DNA from: Oscheius sp. JU75 | Lineage: Eukaryota > Nematoda > Chromadorea > Rhabditida > Rhabditidae | DNA: 64,000 nucleotides | NCBI GenBank assembly: GCA_037178855.1 | Contig: JASJZC010000002.1 | Span: 62,001 to 126,000, forward strand | Reading direction: 5' to 3' | Shown here: piece by piece, positions 1 to 10,373 of the stretch | Layout of the letters: every line of letters begins with the position of its first letter | Numbering within the stretch: position 1 is the first letter of the stretch | Program-made: the position numbers and the translations under genes | The notes under the pieces: generated by a model | What the model was told of the DNA's origin: nothing | Databases searched by the model: none | The model's input: only the letters and a program-made list of their open reading frames with translations

Positions 1-486
1 TAAATCGAGCTCTCTCTCTAGAAAACTAGTCTCCCCATTGTAAAACCGTGCGGCAGTTGCAGTTGTGAGCGCCCCTACAATCTCTGACAGACGTGCGGCA
101 GGTCCGGACAACATCTTCCGCTGATCTCTCCCGAAAACCGATCAATTTTTTGCTCTCCCAGTACGTTTGAGGACTATACAATGTGGGCAGACTCATAAAA
201 TTGATGAATATGGGGAAGAAAGGGCTTGGAGGTCTGTATTTTCGGTCAAAAACTGAAAGTGTGCTATCAAACTCTGTTTTCGCCTTGCAATCTTCCTATG
301 TTTTTGTCTACTTTTTCTCTGAACTAATTCCCCACCTTTTCGGAAAAAGCACGGGAGATGAAGCGGTTTTTTCGACAAGTCCGCCGCTTCGTCGAGACGT
401 TCAAGCCCGAGAAACAAGACCAAGTAAATTTCCGCTTCCATCACCGATTTAACCCCTTCTTCTGTGCATCATTAACCCTACTAAAC
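1..486. other. Gene-less 5' stretch before the DCN1-like gene
   Basis: No supported gene. An in-frame ATG at 358 continues into the DCN1-like reading frame, so the lower part may be 5' UTR or an extended N-terminus. The rest is AT-rich with pyrimidine runs. Confidence 0.4.
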
Positions 487-3062
487 ATGGAATTACAGGC
501 TGAAGAATCAGCCAACTCCACTCTGGCCACTCCGGCGAAGCGTAGCCGCGTAGCAGCACAAGTCCCGTCCTCTCGGTGAGTTTATTCCGCCGCCTTGTCA
601 AAATCTTCGTCCCTGTTTTCAGCGAAACCCACTCACAGACAGCTCTCAGTCACCTCAAAGCCCAGATGAATCGACTGAACAAACCGCAGAAGGAGCAGGT
701 CAAGAATTTCGTCCAATGGACGCAGAGTAACGAGGCCATCGCCATTGCCTGTCTCCAAAAGTGCGGATGGAGCACGGAAATGGCCGTCGACTTGTACTAC
801 AATGTAGGTTTGAGCTGTTTTCACGAATTTCACAAAAAAACCTTGTTTACTAAGGCCAGAATCCCTTTTCGGTGCTTTTTGTCCCTAAAATCTTATGTTA
901 CGGGTTGCACTGGCTTGAAAAGTGTTGTTGCTTTTACTGACAGCTTTTTATCGATTTTCTTCCGCCAAAGCTTCGAGAAAACAGATCAAAAAGCACGCAA
1001 CCGGTCTTATCCCAGTTGTTTCAGAATCCTGATCTGATGGCCCAGCAGCAGAACCAGAACGTCGACAAGTACCGTCTGGACGGGATGTTTAACAGCTACG
1101 CCAATGGTTCGTCGTTTTATTATTTTTTTTTCGAGCCGGAATTACAATTCTGTTATGTGCGAACTGTTTCTGAACATCTGCACGTCGAGTTGGTGTACTG
1201 TAAAGGCGCACTATTAGGGCTCCAGAAACCCGGGTTCAACTCCACTTGGCGGTTTATGTTAAAATAGTGTGAGAGACGGAACTGTTGACTTTAAAGTTGT
1301 CTTTCTCATGCAGAAACCTTACTCCGTTTGAATTCGGCGCGCAGACATCGGTTCAAAAGAAAGCTGCGTGAGAAAGCAAAAATGGAGAAATAACTTTCCT
1401 GTACTAACAAATGTTGCAGATAACATTCACAAGATATTTTAAGGGTTTCGTGAGCAGACTGAACAGTTTGAACCACGTGGGAGTCTAACTTGACTCGATT
1501 TTGTTTCCTAGTCAGCGCGCTACTCGACGGAGCTGTGGGGGGGGGGGGGGGGGGGGCAAAGGCCGCGCTGATTCTTCCCAGGATCTATAAAAGGGAGATC
1601 AGAAGCACTTGCACAGAGATCAGGAACAATCGATATACGCTTGCTTTAAGTGAGCTACTGCCTCTTACCTTTTAAGTTCCTCAAGGAATCGCAGTGCGGC
1701 TTTTAGCGCTCGGACTACAAAACAAGGGCTCGGGTTCGATTCCCGTATTGCTGTAGCTTTCTTGTCTAGCAATGAATTACCTGAGGTAACACCTTTAGAA
1801 GGTTCTTTATATCATTAATCCTGTCCACAATAATTCTTTCTGCTCCAACAAAGTCAAGGCTTTCAGATCCCCGAGACGATGTCGGCTCCAAGCGAATCGG
1901 CCCGAACGGCGTGCAGCGCCTGCTGAACGACCTGCGCATCGAGCCCGACGACCGCCGAGTCTTGATTCTTTGCTGCAAACTCAAGGCGGCTACTCAGTGC
2001 GAGTTCAGCTGGGAGGAATTCCAGTCCGGGCTGACCGAGCTCAAATGCGACACCGTGGACGGGCTGCGGACCAAACTGGACCAGCTGGACAAGGTCCTGG
2101 CCACGGACAAGCCGGCCTTCCGCGAGCTATATAACTTTACCTTCATCTACGGCAAGCCGGCCGGGCAGAGGAGCATGGAGCTGGATCATGCGCTCGTCTA
2201 CTGGAAGATCTTGTTTAAGGAGCTATTCCCGCTACTCGAACTGTGGGAAGAATTCCTGACGACGGAACACGGCAAGGGCATCACCCAGGACACATGGAAG
2301 CTTCTGCTCGACTTCTGCTTCACAATCAATCCCGGTACGTTTCTTATTCTTGGGCGGGTTTGAACTTGGCTGACTATCGTCAGTTTAAATCTAAGAATTG
2401 TGTAAAACTGTACCTATCTGAACCTTTTCCATGTCTTTTTCCACTCAAAATAGCTCATTGAAAAAGCTTGACAACCACGGGAATTGACCCGGGTTGTTCG
2501 ATTCGAGAGTGGCTCGTCTTATAATCTGTTTCCAACGAAGAGCGGCAGGTTTATAGGACTCTCTCGTCCCGCCAAAAGTCTTCCGTCGCGAATTTCCAAA
2601 ATTCGCCGCGAGTTTTTCGCTGTTTTAGCTTGTTTGCGATTACCTTTTTGTTGTTTTGATCTTGTAAACGAGTTCAGTGGCCTCTTCGTTGGAATCAGAT
2701 TATACCAATATATCGACGTTTGTACTAAAACTTTGTAAGGGCTTTAACTTTGTGAGCGGTACAATTACCAACTTTTTTTTTAAAGTCAGTTAGCCTCTGA
2801 AAATGATCGGGTAGTCTTCCTCAACCTAAAAAAACTATAAAATGGTGCTTTACAAAAAGTGCTCGGGCGGGATTAATCCCGAGTCACTCGCGTCAAGACT
2901 TAGTGTCTAGGTTACAGGTAGACGGCTACAAACAGACTCCAGAAGCATAAAATTTTTTTTTTTGCAGATCTCTCGAATTTCGACGAAGACGGCGCCTGGC
3001 CTCTCCTCATCGACCAATTCGTCGACTTCGCCCGCAACAAGCTGGCTCAGAACGCTGCCTAA
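487..3062 (+). CDS. dcn-1: DCN1-like cullin neddylation E3 (DCUN1D family)
   Basis: Scaffold-type E3 that joins the NEDD8 E2 to cullins and promotes cullin neddylation. Five exons: 487-575, 623-803, 1025-1106, 1867-2334, 2968-3062; all phases agree. A UBA-like segment starts at the internal Met (base 666, MNRLNKPQKEQVKNFVQWTQ) and is followed by the potentiating neddylation domain, with motifs AATQCEFSWEEF, DTWKLLLDF and DEDGAWPLLIDQFVDFAR that match human and C. elegans DCN1 closely. Length is about 291 aa from 487; the family usually starts at the position of the internal Met, so the first 60 residues are an extension. An in-frame ATG at 358 is a third possible start. Intron 3 holds a 20-G run and a tRNA-like relic; intron 4 holds a short inverted-repeat element. 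Confidence 0.93.
1537..1556 (+). repeat. Homopolymer of 20 G
   Basis: An uninterrupted run of 20 guanines in intron 3 of the DCN1-like gene. Runs like this are length-unstable and often mis-sized in assemblies. Confidence 0.95.
1690..1756 (+). repeat. tRNA-like relic
   Basis: Contains a good T-arm/B-box, GGGTTCGATTCCCG, and a weakly pairing acceptor-like stem, but the D-arm is poor. It lies inside intron 3 of the DCN1-like gene. Probably a decayed tRNA or tRNA-derived repeat rather than a working gene. Confidence 0.5.
2524..2700. mobile_element. Short TA-flanked inverted-repeat element (MITE-like)
   Basis: The left end ATCTGTTTCCAACGAAGAG and the reverse complement of the right end, ATCTGATTCCAACGAAGAG, agree at 18 of 19 bases. 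Both ends are bordered by TATA or TA. The 177-base element lies in intron 4 of the DCN1-like gene and has no coding capacity. Its termini resemble those of the longer elements at 29368 and 46819. Confidence 0.6.
2868..2930 (-). repeat. tRNA-like relic
   Basis: Reverse-strand B-box-like GGGATTAATCCC with a tail resembling copies at 7200-7270 and 24443-24510. These three share the GAGTCAnTtGCGTcAAG core and a GAnGGCT end, so they look like one dispersed family. Confidence 0.45.
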
Positions 3063-3638
3063 CTCCTCTCTCCCCACCGATACCGGTTTGTCCCCTCTGC
3101 ATAGAATTTTGATAATAGTTCCCACCCCCGTCCCTCCAAAAAAAACATACTGAGCCCCGTGTCAGAGTGTATAGCTCTCCTCTCCCTACTCTGTTGTTAG
3201 TATCGTGTATCATATAAAATTTGTTTATATTGCCTTTATCTTGTTCTAACTAATGTCTTGCGGTTTCGGCCCCTGCTAATATACCTCGTTTTCGGTCCCG
3301 CCGTTTTTTGAAATCGAACTTTGCACGGAATTTTCAAAAACCCTAGATTTTTGGTTCTTTTTGCCCTTTTTTTTTTAGGACTTTACACACAATATTTCGG
3401 TTATTAGATGTGTTTTATCAATGTTTTTCGTCATCGACTCGGCGTCGAAAACTACGCCAGATACGTCTAGTTTGATCCTAAAATTATCGAGAAATAGTCG
3501 GAAAACGGATTAACACCCCGATTTTGGTCTTCTACAGCATTTTCTTCCGTTTTCTAGCATATATCTTGTCAGACTAGTCATATCAGGTGTGGTCTCTGAC
3601 GCTGAGTCGATTAAACATGTCTAGAACAGGTCAATAAA
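3063..3638. other. Intergenic, DCN1-like to CDC26
   Basis: AT-rich 3' and upstream sequence. No ORF with splice or homology support. I see no clear AATAAA for the DCN1-like gene. Confidence 0.5.
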
Positions 3639-3933
3639 ATGATGCGTCGTCCGCTGACGCAGGTGGAAATGACGAAGGAAGATGTGCTCGAAATGAGCCA
3701 GCTCTACCAGGCCCAAATCGAGAAGCAGGTCCGTCAGGCGGCCGACACGACGCCAGAAGCCCTGATCTGTCCGCAGATGCCAGATAGCAGGTGCGTTTTG
3801 CTCTAAACCGACAGAAAAAATTAAATTTAGACACGAGGAAGAAAGCCCGCGCTGTTCCAGCGCTCTCGAGACACATACAGTTCATGTTATCTGTGCCGAT
3901 GCGCCAACGACGTCGTCCACTCAAACGCCGTGA
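3639..3933 (+). CDS. cdc-26: CDC26-like subunit of the anaphase-promoting complex
   Basis: Small APC/C subunit whose N-terminus binds and stabilises the TPR scaffold CDC16/APC6. Two exons, 3639-3790 and 3831-3933, joined through a 40-base intron, give about 84 aa, close to human CDC26 (85 aa). The first residues, MMRRPLTQVEMTKEDVLEM, match the conserved MLRRKPTRLELKLDDIEEF pattern of the family; the rest is low-complexity and poorly conserved, as expected. Two adjacent in-frame ATGs occur at 3639 and 3642. The second exon is rich in Ser/Thr and ends ...STQTP. The call rests mainly on about 20 N-terminal residues plus size. Confidence 0.75.
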
Positions 3934-4841
3934 TTTCTGGATAAGATGATCTCTTTCATACATATTTCCATGAATTTTATCCCCATTTGTTTGCTATTTT
4001 TCGGGCCGTATAAGTGCGGAAATGTACCTTTTGTTACCATAGTATAGCTTCTTCGCCATCCTCTCTCCTTCTTCCTACTCTTTCAGCTCATTGCTGCGTT
4101 TTTTGATCAAAGTATCACGAAGGTTCTTGTCTTTTTGTCCTTTTGCTCTGTTCTATTTCGTCGCTTTACAACAGGACGGACGGTTTGAAAAAATCTATTA
4201 CAAGTTAGGCCGCCGCCCCTTCGGGGCGGTAGCCTAACTTGTTGCGCACCTTGAGGCATATCTACCTTGTCCTTTCCCCAGCAAAAACGATTGCTAATGA
4301 CCATTTCTAATCAGTAAAACCCACTTCCCACTCTTTGACTCCACTTTCTATCCCTCAAACCCACTTCCCTTTCACTCTTTGAACCCATTTTTCTGATTTC
4401 TCGACCCAACTGCCTGTCCAAGTATTGCTATCGTCCCTGGGGAGCACAATGACAGTTATATCCTCTGATACCTTTGAATTTTGCCCGGTTTCTATTCCCT
4501 TCTGTCAGCCTGTACTGGTCCTTCTCTCTCACTTCGCCCTGTTCGCATTTTCCGCGCCAGTCAAGTTACCATGACAGAAGCAACGTCCTCCCAAAGAAGG
4601 TATCTCCCGAACTGACTTGACTTGCCAACAATTAGTGTGCGCACAAAATAGTGCTCACTAATTGGCAATATTGGCTTCAAACAGACAGACAGACGCGAGG
4701 ACATTTTAAACTAGATTTTTGAACAGACTATAAAGCACCTAGAACTGGACTGTTATCTCGATTTAAAGTCTTTTTGATCTCGCTACTCTCTTAACTCTTC
4801 CTTATTTTAGTATCTGATCTCTCAACCTCTCCACGAGGAAA
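3934..4841. other. Intergenic with a strong hairpin
   Basis: No supported gene. It contains the stem-loop at 4201-4241 and, near 4600-4690, a stretch resembling the GGCTGCGCCGC repeat family (CTGACTTGACTTGCCAAC). Confidence 0.4.
4201..4241. repeat. 41-base hairpin
   Basis: CAAGTTAGGC at 4201-4210 pairs perfectly with GCCTAACTTG at 4232-4241; after a two-base mismatch, CCGCCCC (4213-4219) pairs with GGGGCGG (4223-4229) around a three-base loop. The stem is unusually GC-rich for this AT-rich gap. Function unknown. Confidence 0.8.
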
Positions 4842-7800
4842 ATGAAGCCGGATCACAAGGATCGCGACTACATGTATCGTCTTATCATTGGGTCAGTTTT
4901 CTTCACTTCAGGGTCGTTTTTCGAGCGCAAATACTGCCTAAAAATAGGCTCTCCTGGTACAATCTAATTATTTCCAGGCAGCTTTTCTACGATGGACATC
5001 AACAGCTAGCAATGAATCTTGGCCAGTCCATCGGCTACAGTCAGCAGGCCCCACCGCCCTCGGACAAACTGTTTCGTCTCGTCAGCATAGCCAAGCAGTT
5101 TGTTGACGACCCGGAGAGCAGGGACAAGGAGACGTCCATTCAGGTAAGCCTCCCTTTTTATGCCTGAAAACTACTTCCAGTTCGAAGCCCTCTCCTCTGG
5201 CCTGGATCTCGAATTCGATGCGGATATCGTGCCAACATCGCCAGAGCCATGCATGTACGAGACGATCTACCTCACGGCGCATAAGGGACCCTGCAGAGCG
5301 GCTGCTTTCAATTCTGATGGTCGGTTTTTTGGTACTTTGATAAGAGCGAGATCGTTTAGACATGTTTATCGTTTCCTACTTGCTTAAGAGCCACAACCTC
5401 GGCAGTTAGACAGCGCTGTTGTTTTTCAAAAATTTGAACTGGTCATCTACTTAATAATTAGAGAAGGCTATTGATGCATTTTTTAAAATTTTTACCATTT
5501 CTGATTCCTCTGCTTCAGGAACTCTGGTTGCGACGGGCTCAGCCGACTGCTCGATCAAGATCATGGACGTGGAGAGAATTGTGCAGAAAGAGGGTCGCGG
5601 AGAGCAGGGCGATGGAACCGACAGTCAACACCCGGTGATTCGGACGCTCTATGACCATATTGACGAAGTGACCACGGTTGCCTTCCATCCACGCGAGCAG
5701 ATTCTCGTTTCGGGCAGTAACGACATGACGGTGAAGCTGTTCGACTACAGCAAGACGGCCGTGAAGAGGGCTATGAAAACTATCAACGAGGTCTACCCCC
5801 TGCGAGCCATGTCCTTCCATCCCGGCGGCGAGTATTTGCTCGTGACGACCGAGCATCCGACACTGCGACTCTATAACGTGGAGACGGCCCAATGCTTTGT
5901 GGGACCGCAGGCATCGGATCAGCACAAACAGACCGTTCTGGATGTGAGTCTTTTGTCTTCTAATGTTTGAACATTTACTATGATGTTATGTAACAAAAAT
6001 ACCGAAGAATATGTCTTTCTGATTCCTTAGGCGCTTTACTAGGGAAGGGTTTTAGTTGCCCGCGGGATATCGAAACGAGGTAGGTGTCATTCGAAAGGGC
6101 ATCGAAAAATATGGTGTTTCTCAAATTTTCAGAATAGATGTCTGCTATCCTCTGGAGCTTTCCCCGTTTCCAGATTTTGAGCTGAACTTGCGCTCTTGGA
6201 CTTGGATATCCAGTGCTTCTTTCAGCGCAAGTAACCAAGTGGTGCAGAGCGTATGCGCCCCGCTGAAAAACTTTTAGTTTTTGGCTCGAATTCTTTCTTC
6301 GCAAAACATTTTTATTTACTTCTTTAAACGTATTTAGCTTCTATCATTGCTTTTTTTACTCACTGAATACAAAAATCCCTTTTTCGGATATCACTGTGAC
6401 TAAAGTAAAGGTTTTTTGCGTGACAATGTACTACAAAGTTGTAGCCCTTGATCTGTTCTACAACATTGCAAAACATAGCCAGGCCGGAAAAGCATTTCTT
6501 CGACCCGAAAAACGAATTTGAACGCGCGAACTATATCAGAAAAAAAAGAAGAAAAATGGGGAAGGTCGACTATTAAAATTTTTTCTAGCTTTTAGCAGTA
6601 AAAAAAAGCAACGATAGAAGCTAAATACGTTTGAAGAAGTAAGTAAAAATGTTTCCCGAAGAGAGGATTCGAACCAAAAACCAAAATTTTCTCAGCGAAG
6701 CGCTTAGGCTCTGGACCACTTGGTCACTTGCGCTGAAGGAAGCAGTGGATATCAAAGTCTAAGAGCGCAAATTCAGCTCAAAATCTGGAAACGCGAAGGG
6801 CTCCAGAGGATAGCAGACATCCATTCCGCAGCTGAAAATTTGGGAAACACCATAATTTTCGATGCTCTTTCGAATGACACCTACCTCGTTTCGATATCGC
6901 GCGGGCAACTAAAGCCCTTTCCTAGTTACGGCCGAAACCATGTTCAGTGCTCCAAATCCGTCCCAAAAAGTTGCCTGGCCCAAATTTTCATGTTTCCGAC
7001 TTTTTCAACGTATTTCTCCAGGGTTGTTATTTAATTTTGTTGGCAAGTAGGTTTTCTTGGCCAGTGGATTCGATGACAAGGTGAAAACAATGAAAAAAAC
7101 GACCGCAAGTACGATTAAATTGCAGGAAATCAGCCTGCTCGAGCTTGGGTTATTGTAACTTTGTCGCGAGACCACTTATGGAAATTTTTAACTCCTCAGG
7201 CGGGATCAAACCGAGTCAGTTGCGTTCAAGCTCATAATATTTGCAATAGATCACGGTCAGATGGCTTTCGACATACAGTGTGTCAAGAAAGTATAGATAC
7301 CTCTGCAATTTTCACCCATTTGAATGATTCTTTACGTTTTCAAAGTTTGTGAGCATATCAGTTCGATAGAAGACGACAGAAAACCTCCATAAAAACTTTA
7401 ACATTGAGCATTTACTGTTTGGTGGCGAGATTCCAGGCGCAAGTTCAAAATCCTCTGTCAAGAAAGTATAGACACTTTCTCAAAACCTCAAAAATTTCAA
7501 AGTGCTCGAAACCAAACTTTTTTGACGTTTGGATGATGCAGCTGTATTGATGGATTCATTTTGAGTTTTTGTCTACAATATTAGCCATTTTCGAAACAAG
7601 ATACTTAGGGTTTTGAGAAAGTGTCTATACTTTCTTGACAGAGGATTTTGAACTTGCGCCTGGAATCTCGCCACCAAACAGTAAATGCTCAATGTTAAAG
7701 TTTTTATGGAGGTTTTCTGTCGTCTTCTATCGAACTGATATGCTCACAAACTTTGAAAACGTAAAGAATCATTCAAATGGGTGAAAATTGCAGAGGTATC

Positions 7801-8740
7801 TATACTTTCTTGACACACTGTATACACAGATGCTGGGGCAATACAAAACCTATTTTTCCAGGTAAACTGGTCGGACAATGCTCGTCTCTTTGTCACTGGC
7901 TCCAAAGACGGCGACGTGCGTGTCTGGGACGGCATCTCCAACCGCTGCGTGGAGACGTTCAGCCGTGCCCACGACGGCGCAGCCATCTGTTCGGCCCGGT
8001 TCACGCGAAACGGTAAGTACATCCTCACGAGCGGCCTGGACAGCATAGTCAAGCTGTGGGAGCTTTCGACAAATCGCTGTCTGATTGCCTACACCGGTGC
8101 CGGGGCCACCGGAATCCAGGATAGCCCAGTGCAGGCGGCTTTCAACCACAATGAGGACTATGGTAAGTCTTTTTGTGAGGATTTTTTAAACAAAACATGG
8201 TTTAGTACTCTTCCCGGACGAGAAATCTGGCAGCTTGTGCAGCTGGGACGCGAGGAATTCGGATAGAAAGCGTCTTCTTGCTTTAGGTTGGTCGATCTTA
8301 GGCTTCTTCATAGAAATTTTTGAAACCCGTTTCAAATAAAACAATCGGGTGCATAGATTTATATCCAATTTATAACTCATTTTAAAATTGAAGACTTTTT
8401 TTTCGGAAGCTACGCGAGCTATGACCCACGCAAAAATTAGCAGGACAAACCCAAAAACAGACATGTAAGGGAAGGAGATCACGCAATTTTTTTTTTCTAC
8501 GGATTGGTTTGTCCAAAAATGTAGACGGACTGACCTAAATTGCGTAACGACAGACAGGCTGATAGTTGCCAATAGAAAGATCGGAGCCATGACCCCCAGT
8601 AACCTCGTAAATTCCTTCCTTCAGGTCACACAGCCGCCGTCCGAGCCTTCGTCCACTCGCCAACGATGCCTGCCTTCGTCAGCTGCAGCGAGGACTTCCG
8701 CGCCCGGTTCTGGTACAAGAAATCGTCCGGTAATCACTAA
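4842..8740 (+). CDS. CSTF1: Cleavage stimulation factor 50 kDa subunit (CstF-50)
   Basis: WD40 subunit of the CstF complex, which helps recognise the GU-rich element during pre-mRNA 3'-end cleavage in the nucleus. Exons 4842-4891, 4978-5143, 5181-5319, 5519-5943, 7862-8162, 8206-8286, 8625-8740; phases are continuous. An N-terminal dimerisation helix ([20 protein letters not shown]) precedes the repeats; strongly conserved pieces are [44 protein letters not shown] and the last blade [12 protein letters not shown]. Length is about 425 aa, as in human. Exon 4 and exon 5 are separated by a 1.9-kb intron filled by two fold-back repeats (6038-6934 and 7276-7820). AATAAA lies at 8760-8765. The convergent neighbour ends 75 bases away. 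Confidence 0.97.
5404..5466 (+). repeat. Dispersed repeat, copy 1
   Basis: Shares the core GCGCTGTTGTTTTnCAAA..TTTGAACTGGnCA..TACTTAA with 53996-54063, an intron of the glucokinase gene about 49 kb away. Lies in CstF-50 intron 3. Confidence 0.6.
6038..6934. repeat. Large intronic fold-back with tRNA-like parts in both arms
   Basis: The left arm (about 6038-6360) and right arm (about 6597-6934) are diverged reverse complements; shared landmarks are GGGATATCGAAACGAGGTAG near 6064, CAAGTGG near 6235/6720, and AGCTTCTATC near 6336/6612. Each arm holds a sequence resembling a class II tRNA (A-box-like AACCAAGTGGTnCAGAGC, B-box-like GGTTCGAATCCTC in the right arm). The transcript of CstF-50 intron 4 could fold here into a long imperfect duplex. 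Confidence 0.75.
6426..6476. repeat. Degenerate hairpin of the CTACAACTTTGCAGAACAT family
   Basis: ATGTACTACAAAGTTGTAG (6426-6444) and CTACAACATTGCAAAACAT (6458-6476) form an imperfect stem. The same motif makes a perfect hairpin at 53417-53470 and appears as a half-copy at 15155-15173. Confidence 0.6.
7200..7270 (-). repeat. tRNA-like relic
   Basis: Reverse-strand B-box-like sequence (CGGGATCAAACCGAG on the plus strand) followed by TTGCGTTCAAG and a TAGATCACGGTCAGATGGCTT end. Same family as 24443-24510. It abuts the palindromic element at 7276. Confidence 0.5.
7276..7820. mobile_element. TA-flanked palindromic transposon relic (Tc1/mariner-type MITE)
   Basis: A 545-base element whose 212-base arms (7276-7487 and 7609-7820) are reverse complements as far as read. 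It starts CAGTGTGTCAAGAAAG and is bordered on both sides by TA (7274-7275 and 7821-7822), the target and CAGT-type end expected of Tc1/mariner elements. Each arm carries a second, internal copy of the end motif (CTGTCAAGAAAGTATAGACA, about 7455 and 7622), like inner transposase-binding repeats. No transposase is encoded. Arms this similar suggest recent origin or gene conversion. Confidence 0.88.
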
Positions 8741-8814
8741 CTTTCGTTGTATCTACTACAATAAATATATGCTTCATATCGTACAGTTCGAATAAACAAA
8801 GTAAGAGCTCGAAA

Positions 8815-10373
8815 CTACCTCAAAAAAATACGTTTTGTCCGGACTGGCGGCAACTTTTCTCCGTCTCTCCTCGGCGCGATCTTTTTCAAATCCTCCAAGT
8901 TTTTCGTCTCTTCCTCGATTCTATCAGGAATTGTCTCGATTCGGGCCCCGAAATCCTCAGTTTTCCCAGAGGAAACCGGCCAATTGACAAAGCTTCCAGT
9001 CTGGAGGTCATCCGACCCGGCGAATGGGTCGGAAGGCTCCTTTTCCGGTTTGTCTTGACCGGTTTTGAGATTGAGAGGCTCCTCCCCGGGCAGTACTAGC
9101 TCTAAAGAGATTTTTTGGGGGGCTAAATTATGTACCAGGAGGGAACAGGGGCTCTCCGTGCAGAGCCTCCTCGTCCAGAGGAACGGCCACAACGTCCTGA
9201 GGCTCGGGAACGTGAAGGGGAAGAGGACGGGCCCTGAAAAAACATCTACCTTTAGATTTTTGAATTGTGAACTGATGAATCTGGTTGTATTGACGGCTGA
9301 TGTGTAGTTATAGTAAAAAAAAGCATGGCGACCGGTAAGTCGAGTATTGATATATTACAGCCCGTTTATAGTCAAGAAACAGTTTAAAAACTACAGAGCA
9401 GTTCTCTGCGGCTTTCCCTTCTTGAATTCGCCCCACAAAGCCCTTAGGAAATCAAGAGGAGGAATGATAATTCAGAAACCAATACTGCGAAAAGGATTGC
9501 CGAGAGCTTTATAAACAAAGGTTATATCGAACTTGGCCCTTTTGCTTAGTATCCGGAGTGCTAACCGGCTGAGCCATGGAGTCAAAGGCCTACCGATTTT
9601 GCCCCGTGCTAGTTGAAGAATGAGACCAGGCGCAAGATGCAAGCAGTACCGTAAAATGCGACTTGAAGGAACATCGGAGCAAGCCAAAAGAGTTGGAGGT
9701 AGTCTTACGTTCGAGTATGAGTCGAATAGCAGTTTTCCACGGGAAACAAAAGAAAAAAGAATTCTTTTGAACTACACGGAACGCACTTACCTCTAGGCAC
9801 TAATTATAATAACTAGTTCGTAAAAGTAACTTTCATTAATAGCACTCAAAACGAGTCTAACGAGGGAAGGGTCTACCCCTGCCGATTTGCCTAGGACGAC
9901 CCATACAGAAGGGTTCCACTAGCACCGTTAGGTACGAGAGATAGAACAGTAATGATTCAGTTACGAATGAAGCATAAAAACTTACCTATAGAGAGGCGGA
10001 ATTGGATTGCTGGGATTGCCCTCCGGGGGATAGAAGGGCGATATGCCGAGTCTCGAACTGGTTCCCTCCTTCCCGAAGACTGGAATCTTCCCCACAAAGG
10101 GTAGGTTATTGTAGGAGACATCCACATACTGGTAGGGAGCTTAAGATTCTTGGTTAAAACAACCTGTGCTCGGTCTCCTCTTACTGTAGACTCCTAAGCC
10201 CGGACCGTAGGCTGTAATGGCGTTAATGTACTCTCGGATCAAGTAGCCATCTTTGCCTTCCAAAAGGCCCAAAGTGGGCAGCGGGGCCGAGACCGTGGAC
10301 GGAATTAAGGTGAGAAGTAGTAGAATCACTGGAAGATAAGACAGTATGGGAGAGAGTAGGAACAGGACTCACT
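8815..10373 (-). CDS. Unrecognised secreted protein
   Basis: Function not recognised. Minus-strand exons 10328-10185, 10139-9986, 9233-9136 and 9101-8815, with the first base of the likely start codon (10373) at the end of an upstream exon, give about 227 aa. The N-terminus MILLLLTLIPSTVSA is a clear signal peptide with a cleavage site before PLPTLG. The body is proline-rich with few cysteines (GVYTPYQYVDVSYNNLPFVG, then SPFYPPEGNPSNPIPPLYR) and the C-terminal third is charged (EEETKNLEDLKKIAPRRDGE). If translation began at the in-frame ATG at 10514-10512, the hydrophobic stretch would be internal. Introns are 34-45 bases except the third (752 bases). Real by signal peptide plus consistent phases; role unknown. 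Confidence 0.65.
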
